Assembly (NCBI GenBank): GCA_964644705.1
Contig: CAZXYF010000007.1
Location: 1-37,049, forward strand
From: CAZXYF01 sp964644705
GTDB lineage: Bacteria > Planctomycetota > Brocadiia > SM23-32
Reading direction: 5' to 3'
DNA length: 37,049 bases
Positions 31,921 through 37,049 of the stretch are shown piece after piece; position 1 is the first letter of the stretch, and every line of letters starts with the position of its first letter. The position numbers were made by a program, and so were the translations under genes. The notes below the pieces were generated by a model. The model searched no databases and was not told where the DNA came from. It was given only the letters and a program-made list of their open reading frames with translations.

Positions 31921-32868
31921 TTGACTCGTTACGTTGTTACAGGCGGTGCTGGCTTTATCGGTTCTCATCTGGTTTCCCACCTCGTCGATCAAGGTCACCA
32001 GGTCCGCGTTGTGGACGACCTGACCACGGGAAACATTCACAATTTGGATCAGGTGATGACCGAAATTGATTTTTTTCGTGGAAGCATCTGCGATGCCTCG
32101 CTTATGAATGAAGTCTGCCAGGAAACGGATACCGTTTTTCACCAGGCAGCCCTGGCGAGCGTGGAACGGTCCGTTGAAAACCCGCTGCTGACCAATCGGA
32201 CCAACGTGGAGGGGACCCTGCAGGTGCTCAACTCCGCCCACGAAACCGGTGTGCGGCGTGTGGTTTACGCCTCCAGCAGTTCCATCTACGGGGATACACC
32301 GACCCTTCCGAAAACCGAGTCCATGAACCGGAGACCCAAGAGCCCCTATGCCTCGAGCAAGGCTGCTGCTGAATTTTACTGTCAGAACTATGCGGATATT
32401 TTCGAGCTGGAAACGGTTTCACTGAGGTATTTCAACGTTTTTGGCCCCCGTCAGGACCCGGACAGTCAATACGCGGCCGTAATACCCCTGTTCATCACCG
32501 CGCTGCTGAACAACCGGCCCCCTGCGGTTTTCGGCGATGGGGAACAATCGCGAGATTTCACATATATAGACGACGTGGTGGAAGCGAATATGCTGGCAGC
32601 AAGAGCATCGGGCGCGTCAGGCAAAGTATTTAATGTGGGATGTGGCCGCCGACACACCATCAATGAGTTGCTGGACATGCTGATGCACGCCATCGATTCC
32701 GACGTGAGCGCCACCTATACCGAAGAACGACCGGGAGATGTGCGTCATTCGGAAGCCGACATTTCCCGCGCCCGGGAAACTCTGGGATACCAGCCATCCG
32801 TTACTTTTGAAGAAGGGCTGCGTCGAACCGTCAATTTCTACCGTGAAAATCGTCAACGGGACGACTGA
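31921..32868 (+). CDS. NAD-dependent nucleotide-sugar epimerase/dehydratase (SDR family)
   Basis: A 315-residue extended short-chain dehydrogenase acting on a nucleotide sugar, most like UDP-glucose or UDP-GlcNAc 4-epimerases of the GalE/WbpP group. It has the NAD-binding TGGAGFIGSHL at the N-terminus, the catalytic Ser/Tyr/Lys arrangement in YASSSSIYG...SPYASSKAAAEFY, and the substrate region FNVFGPRQDP. The start is TTG at 31921, with AGGAGG (31909-31914) six bases before it. The frame is open further upstream, but the N-terminal Rossmann strand would then be buried. Exact sugar specificity is not decidable. It precedes the AMMECR1-like/toroid gene by 12 bases, so the two are probably co-transcribed. 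Confidence 0.93.
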   Translation: MTRYVVTGGAGFIGSHLVSHLVDQGHQVRVVDDLTTGNIHNLDQVMTEIDFFRGSICDASLMNEVCQETDTVFHQAALASVERSVENPLLTNRTNVEGTLQVLNSAHETGVRRVVYASSSSIYGDTPTLPKTESMNRRPKSPYASSKAAAEFYCQNYADIFELETVSLRYFNVFGPRQDPDSQYAAVIPLFITALLNNRPPAVFGDGEQSRDFTYIDDVVEANMLAARASGASGKVFNVGCGRRHTINELLDMLMHAIDSDVSATYTEERPGDVRHSEADISRARETLGYQPSVTFEEGLRRTVNFYRENRQRDD

Positions 32869-32880
32869 AGCCAACAGAAT

Positions 32881-34860
32881 ATGAACGATGATCCTGAACA
32901 TGCGGTGTCCGACACCCCGCCTTCAAGGAAAAGCGTAGCCGCCTGTTTTCTTCTCACAGTGGTTGCCTTACCCCTTATCGGAGCCCTGCTCTGGGGACGC
33001 TCACGACGGGATGCCCCGACCGCCTCCGCCCCAAATCACCTGTATTTCACGTCACACCGACCCGCCCTGGCAAATTTTCACCTTGATCGGATGGAACGAA
33101 ACGCCCTGCTGGAAATTTTCTGGCGAAACCTCCGGTCCCGGAAGCCGCTGGATACCGAAAAACGAACCCCCGATGATCCGATCCCCAAAACGCTTACCAT
33201 CCCCACCCGTTTCACCGTTTTCGTGACCCTCTATGCCGCGGGACGGGACAGCATCAGGCGTCACAGCCGAAAGACATCCCTGGCCGGGACCGTTCGGTCT
33301 CTCGCTCAGGAAATACGCGAGTCCAAAACCTATACCGATCGCGGTTTCCCGGGAACGGAACATCCCAGGGTGCGGATTGACATCGTCACCCAATCAATTC
33401 CGCTCTCGATCCGTCGCCGGCACCAGCTCAGCAGGTTGGTTTCTGGCAGGCCCTGGGGAATCGCCATGTGGAAAAAGCAGCGAACGGCAGTCTTCCTGCC
33501 CACCGAGTTTGCGGAAAAGCGTGCCCTCACCTACCGGGACAGTCTCGAAGCGCCCGCCCAGGAGATGAATCTTGCCCCCGCTGTCTGGAAAGAAAAAGAT
33601 ACCAGAATAAGCCTCCTCCGCAGCTACAGCTTTGTCAGCGCCCGATCCAACCCGCGTAAAGGGCTGGAACTTGTGCGCGGGCTTCCATTCCGGCGCCAGA
33701 TCACCCGCAATAAAGTGAATAGTTCCTGCCGGATGCTGGCTCGCTACATCAGAAGGATGCAAAACAGTCAGGGGAGGTATCACGAATATCGCAACGCTTC
33801 AACTCACATGAGTGCTCCCACCGCCCGCCCCCCCGCTCAAGCGCGAGCCACTCTGCGCCTTATCCAGCACACGGCACGCACAGAACCGGATGAAAAGGGG
33901 AAATGGCGGACCGCATTTCGCCGATCTCTGGCTGGACTCCTGCAGAGTGTGAAGACGGTTCCGGATACCCCGTCGATAGCTTTCGTTGGGCCACAAAAGG
34001 GCACCCAGGCGCCATCATTACCCGCCACCGCGTGGGTTTTGCGGGCGTTTTGCGCCTACAATCGGCTGACCTCCGACCCCACGTGGAACGGCCTCATCCA
34101 AAGGTTGAGTCGCTTCCTCCTGCTCTCCCAGAATGAGGCGGGCGCGTTCGTCCCCGTTTCCGCATCAAAAGAAGACACGAATGAAGATCGGAAGGAGAAA
34201 TCGGCCCAATTCGACCATTATCGCCAGAGTATCTGTGCCTCCGCCCTCGCGACATCTTACGGAGTAACCCAAGACCCTGCGGTATTGCGGGGCGCCCAAA
34301 AAGGGGTGGAACGAATGCGTTCCCATATGCGCGAGTCCGATCCTCTCAGTATCCCGGAGCATCATCAGTTTATAGGATCCGTGTTCACGTTATCCCACCA
34401 TCTGCCCGCAACCCGATACCACGCACTGGTACGGAAATCGATTCGTCGCATTCTCAACGACCAACTTCTGGAGTCCGACGTGAGCAGTCCAGACTTAATT
34501 GGCGCCTCTCTGCAACATTATCCTCCAAACACACACGACACTGCTCGGACCCTGGCAAGCTGTGCCGCTGCCTGGCGGATTTTGAAACAGGGGTCCGGGG
34601 GAGATGAAAGCTTTCTGAGAGAACGAATCCGCCGAGCCGCCCGCCTCGCGTCACGATTTCTCCTTCAATTTCAGTTCACCCGGGAGAACAGTTACTATGT
34701 TCTCATACCCGCTCAAACATACGGCGGCATCCGTCAACAACCCGGAAGCAATTTAGCCACCGTGAACGACGCAGAAATGGCTCTTCGCGCCATGGATCTA
34801 TATGTGGGCTCCAGACATTTAGTAAAGGCGCCAAATGATACGGAAAGCAAAAATCACTGA
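32881..34860 (+). CDS. Anchored protein: degenerate AMMECR1-like domain plus alpha/alpha toroid
   Basis: A 659-residue protein. A membrane anchor (about 19-38) is followed by a domain at about 111-253. That domain aligns with the AMMECR1 gene at 26688 by spaced motifs: FVTL (114-117), TVR (137-139), PL (174-175), GI...RT..FLP (193-207) and W...DT (236-241). The GI-to-RT distance (8), RT-to-W (35) and W-to-DT (4) are identical in the two proteins. The LRGC motif is missing. The C-terminal half (about 280-650) is helical with repeated hairpins such as TAWVLRAFCAYNRLT, SICASALATSYGV and NDAEMALRAMDLY, as in alpha/alpha toroids of glycan- or terpene-active enzymes. No catalytic residue set is assigned. 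The gene follows the epimerase by 12 bases and overlaps the acetyltransferase by 26. Confidence 0.8.
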   Translation: MNDDPEHAVSDTPPSRKSVAACFLLTVVALPLIGALLWGRSRRDAPTASAPNHLYFTSHRPALANFHLDRMERNALLEIFWRNLRSRKPLDTEKRTPDDPIPKTLTIPTRFTVFVTLYAAGRDSIRRHSRKTSLAGTVRSLAQEIRESKTYTDRGFPGTEHPRVRIDIVTQSIPLSIRRRHQLSRLVSGRPWGIAMWKKQRTAVFLPTEFAEKRALTYRDSLEAPAQEMNLAPAVWKEKDTRISLLRSYSFVSARSNPRKGLELVRGLPFRRQITRNKVNSSCRMLARYIRRMQNSQGRYHEYRNASTHMSAPTARPPAQARATLRLIQHTARTEPDEKGKWRTAFRRSLAGLLQSVKTVPDTPSIAFVGPQKGTQAPSLPATAWVLRAFCAYNRLTSDPTWNGLIQRLSRFLLLSQNEAGAFVPVSASKEDTNEDRKEKSAQFDHYRQSICASALATSYGVTQDPAVLRGAQKGVERMRSHMRESDPLSIPEHHQFIGSVFTLSHHLPATRYHALVRKSIRRILNDQLLESDVSSPDLIGASLQHYPPNTHDTARTLASCAAAWRILKQGSGGDESFLRERIRRAARLASRFLLQFQFTRENSYYVLIPAQTYGGIRQQPGSNLATVNDAEMALRAMDLYVGSRHLVKAPNDTESKNH

Positions 34861-35347
34861 CGCACAGGACATTGTTGCCATCATCAACAATTTTGCCGAT
34901 GAGGGTTTGATGTTGCCGCGCGCCCTCAATGAGGTATATGAACAACTCAGGGATTTTTTCGTCTGCGAACGGGAGGAGACAATCGTCGGTTGTGCCGCTC
35001 TGCATATCTCATGGGAAGGACTGGGCGAAATCCGGAGCCTCGCGGTCAAAAAAGATTACCAGAAAGAAGGCCTGGGAAGGTCTCTGGTCCAGCACTGTCT
35101 TGAGGAGGCCAGAGACCTCGGTATGGAACGAGTTTTCGCTCTGACGTACGTCCCGTCATTTTTTAAACGATTCGGATTCGAAGAATGCCCAAAAGAAGAG
35201 TTGCCGCATAAAGTCTGGACCGACTGCCTCAAATGCCCCAAATTCCCAAACTGCGACGAAATTGCGGTGATACGGCAGGTAAGCCCGAAACACTCAGGTC
35301 AAGCCGATAACGGTCCGCATGCCCATTCACAGCTGGTTGACAAGTAA
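34835..35347 (+). CDS. GNAT N-acetyltransferase, ArgA-like (N-acetylglutamate synthase type)
   Basis: A 170-residue GNAT-fold enzyme resembling the stand-alone acetyltransferase domain of N-acetylglutamate synthase, the first step of arginine synthesis. The acetyl-CoA binding motif is QKEGLG (Q/R-x-x-G-x-G/A), preceded by GEIRSLAVKKDYQ. YVPSFFKRFGFE follows, as in ArgA. The C-terminal KVWTDCLKCPKFPNCDEIAV has three cysteines and may bind a metal. No amino-acid kinase domain is present. The start overlaps the preceding gene by 26 bases. Confidence 0.85.
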   Translation: MIRKAKITDAQDIVAIINNFADEGLMLPRALNEVYEQLRDFFVCEREETIVGCAALHISWEGLGEIRSLAVKKDYQKEGLGRSLVQHCLEEARDLGMERVFALTYVPSFFKRFGFEECPKEELPHKVWTDCLKCPKFPNCDEIAVIRQVSPKHSGQADNGPHAHSQLVDK

Positions 35348-35438
35348 GGCTTCAACCCGATAAAGTTAGGGAGTAGAGGTATATATCAGGTTCTATGCTT
35401 GCAAGCGTTTTCTGCTCTGCGGGCGTAGAGTTTTGCGC

Positions 35439-35460
35439 CTGTGACGGTGAGCGGTCACAG
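35439..35460 (+). other. Stem-loop upstream of the coiled-coil membrane gene
   Basis: CTGTGAC (35439-35445), an eight-base loop, GTCACAG (35454-35460), then TAGTTGATATTTTATT. It could be an imperfect terminator for the acetyltransferase gene or a binding dyad. The surrounding 210-base gap shows no clear promoter. Confidence 0.4.
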
Positions 35461-35557
35461 TAGTTGATATTTTATTATGTGTTGCACTGGCAAACGGCAA
35501 GTCGTGTGAGCGGGGGTTTCGCCCGATATTTAACTGCCGGATGGAGGTTACCACAAG

Positions 35558-36850
35558 ATGGCTGCAGCAAAACGACAATCCGGAAACGGTATGATTATCG
35601 CCCTTGTAATTTTTATCGTTCTGGCTCTGGCCGGCATTGGTACATCCATCTGGTTGTACCAGCAAAAAGCTATTTTGCAACGTGCTATCGTGGCGAACCA
35701 GAACACATTCAAAAACGAAATCGGTTCCGTCTTCAAAAAGGAAGATTGGGATCTCACGAAGCGCGTTGACGCCGCATTTGGCATCACTTACGGACGGCAG
35801 GCCTTCGGGGATATCAAGTCCAAGCTCTCCGATGCCGCGCTTCTCGAAGAGGTACGCCCGCTCATCGGATGGGATTCGCCCAACTCAATAGAAGACCGGC
35901 TCAGTAATTCTCCGGCTCAGCAGGACCAGGCAGAAAAATATAAAACGATACGGGGCTTATTGGGGTTTTATGAGGAAGAATACCAGCGCCTGAACCAGAG
36001 GGCCGAAGAACTCTCTGTGCAATTGGAAACGACGCAAGAGAAGCTCGCCAGTAAATCCAAATCCATGAATGAAATGCAGAACCGCCTTATGCAGGACAAA
36101 ACCGAAGCGATCCAGAAATTTCGGAAAAAGGCGGCCGATCTACGTAAACGATACAAAGGGATGCAGGGCCAGTACGACAACGCCCAGAGCACAATTAAGC
36201 AGTGGAAAAACAAATTTGATAAGGCGCAGTCACGATGGAACACAAAGTTTCAAAAACTCAAGAAAAAAGCTCGGGATTGGAAAAAGCTCTACAAACAGGC
36301 CACAGCTGAAGATAAAGTCGTCAAAGAACTCCGGCCCGCCGGATCGGTCCTGGATGTTGAACCCCGGTATGAATTCGTTGTCATCGAAGGGGGGCAGAAA
36401 GCAGGAAGGCAGAAGGGCCAGGATATTGTGCTTTACACGCGTTCACCTGATGGCGTGCGTTCTGTCAAAGGTACTGCGGTAATTAATAACGTTTACGACA
36501 CGACAAGCCTCGCGACAATAACCACGCAATCCGCGGAAGTGATGCAGGGCGATTTTTTCGTCCCTCAGACAACGTGGGAACAGCATCAGGAAGGCCAAAA
36601 AACCACAGAACAAGAACCCGAGAAGACAGTCGAAACAACCATCGAAATATCCAAACCGGAGGAGCCGACAAAAGAATCGTCGGAAAAACCTGAAGAGCCC
36701 ACTGAACCTTCTCGTCCAACGGACGAACCAACCGAACCAACCACAGAGCCGGACGACCGCACGGAGCCCGAACAACCAGAGGAACCAGAAAAACCCACCG
36801 ATGAGGAGGAGGATGAGGGAGAAGAAGGTGGATTTGATTTCCAGTTCTAA
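35558..36850 (+). CDS. Membrane-anchored coiled-coil protein with Pro/Glu/Thr-rich tail
   Basis: A 430-residue protein of unknown function. One membrane helix (about 13-34, IIALVIFIVLALAGIGTSIWLY) is followed by a helical periplasmic region and a long coiled coil (about 130-250). A conserved-looking beta domain follows (about 253-340, GSVLDVEPRYEFVVIEGGQKAG...GTAVINNVY...DFFVP), then an acidic Pro/Glu/Thr tail. The beta domain has the style of a translation-barrel or OB-like fold, with 'uses/reads' strands around GQKAGRQKGQDIVLYTR. That fold is only a guess. The start ATG has GGAGG 10 bases upstream. The gene is single on its strand before the tRNA. Envelope-scaffold function is inferred from architecture. 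Confidence 0.8.
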   Translation: MAAAKRQSGNGMIIALVIFIVLALAGIGTSIWLYQQKAILQRAIVANQNTFKNEIGSVFKKEDWDLTKRVDAAFGITYGRQAFGDIKSKLSDAALLEEVRPLIGWDSPNSIEDRLSNSPAQQDQAEKYKTIRGLLGFYEEEYQRLNQRAEELSVQLETTQEKLASKSKSMNEMQNRLMQDKTEAIQKFRKKAADLRKRYKGMQGQYDNAQSTIKQWKNKFDKAQSRWNTKFQKLKKKARDWKKLYKQATAEDKVVKELRPAGSVLDVEPRYEFVVIEGGQKAGRQKGQDIVLYTRSPDGVRSVKGTAVINNVYDTTSLATITTQSAEVMQGDFFVPQTTWEQHQEGQKTTEQEPEKTVETTIEISKPEEPTKESSEKPEEPTEPSRPTDEPTEPTTEPDDRTEPEQPEEPEKPTDEEEDEGEEGGFDFQF

Positions 36851-36929
36851 CTGGACTTTGCGGAGCCGCCCCCCAGACGATGGCCAACCGCTGGCGGTAT
36901 ATCCATCGCTGTGGTACGGGTGAATTAGA

Positions 36930-36958
36930 TTGAACAACGAGGTATCATCCGATAGACT
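36930..36958 (+). promoter_or_regulatory. Promoter of tRNA-Gln
   Basis: TTGAAC (36930-36935), a 17-base spacer and TAGACT (36953-36958), with the tRNA starting 24 bases past the -10 box. Position and spacing fit a tRNA promoter. Confidence 0.55.
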
Positions 36959-36981
36959 AACATTTCGAGATGAATGATTGG

Positions 36982-37049
36982 TTCCCGGTGGTGTAATGGT
37001 AACACAGCAGGTTTTGGTCCTGCCGTTCCAGGTTCGAATCCTGGCCGGG
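36982..37049 (+). tRNA. tRNA-Gln (UUG anticodon), 3' end cut by the window
   Basis: Acceptor 5' strand TTCCCGG; D arm GTGT-AATGGTA-ACAC; anticodon arm GCAGG-TTTTGGT-CCTGC with anticodon TTG (reads CAA/CAG); T arm CCAGG-TTCGAAT-CCTGG; acceptor 3' strand starts CCGGG. The last two acceptor bases, discriminator and CCA lie outside the window. Confidence 0.95.

Noticed and set aside
1..37049. CRISPR arrays, insertion sequences, phage or plasmid genes
   Set aside because: No regularly spaced DNA repeats, transposases, integrases or terminal inverted repeats were seen.

Overview
The window looks like a chromosomal segment of a PVC-superphylum bacterium (Planctomycetota, Verrucomicrobiota, Kiritimatiellota or a relative). 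Two things point there. One is a PVC-type 'small basic protein' (30892-31164, core SLHKSLKPQ...RARNVL...FGLPKVKV). The other is a PilMN / PilO-like / secretin gene cluster of the sort known around Amuc_1098-1102 of Akkermansia. Genes are dense, starts use ATG, GTG and TTG with clear GGAGG-type ribosome sites, and there are no insertion sequences, phage genes or CRISPR arrays. I cannot place it below superphylum from sequence alone.

Left part (1-17128, all minus strand). A TTG-started miaA heads a run of envelope genes: a GTG-started PilM-PilN fusion, a PilO-like protein, a membrane-anchored FN3-like protein, a 1987-residue helical repeat protein, a secretin with Gly- and Asp-rich inserts, and a small anchored protein. 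A stem-loop with a T-rich tail follows, then sppA. No PilB/PilT ATPase, PilC or pilin lies in the window, so this looks like a reduced secretin-platform machine. The giant protein is built on a very regular 62-residue repeat. It is the most unusual object here.

Middle (17129-23632). A 464-bp intergenic region carries divergent promoter candidates. To its right is a secreted HEAT-repeat protein on the plus strand. The hslV-hslU protease operon follows on the minus strand, with a zinc-finger/membrane/coiled-coil protein downstream. Divergently on the plus strand are a membrane-anchored TPR-like protein and a monocistronic corrinoid protein with its own promoter and terminator.

Right-middle (23802-31680, minus strand). 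Read 3' to 5', this holds secA, an AMMECR1-family gene, an ExoD-like membrane protein, a DUF523 protein, a small membrane protein, a nucleoside hydrolase, an aminotransferase, the small basic protein and an anchored SPOR-like protein. Two dyad-symmetric candidate operators lie between genes here.

Right end (31921-37049, plus strand). A nucleotide-sugar epimerase is followed by a 659-residue anchored protein. I read its N-terminal half as a degenerate AMMECR1-like domain and its C-terminal half as an alpha/alpha toroid. An ArgA-type acetyltransferase overlaps its end. Then come a coiled-coil membrane protein and a tRNA-Gln(UUG) cut by the window edge.
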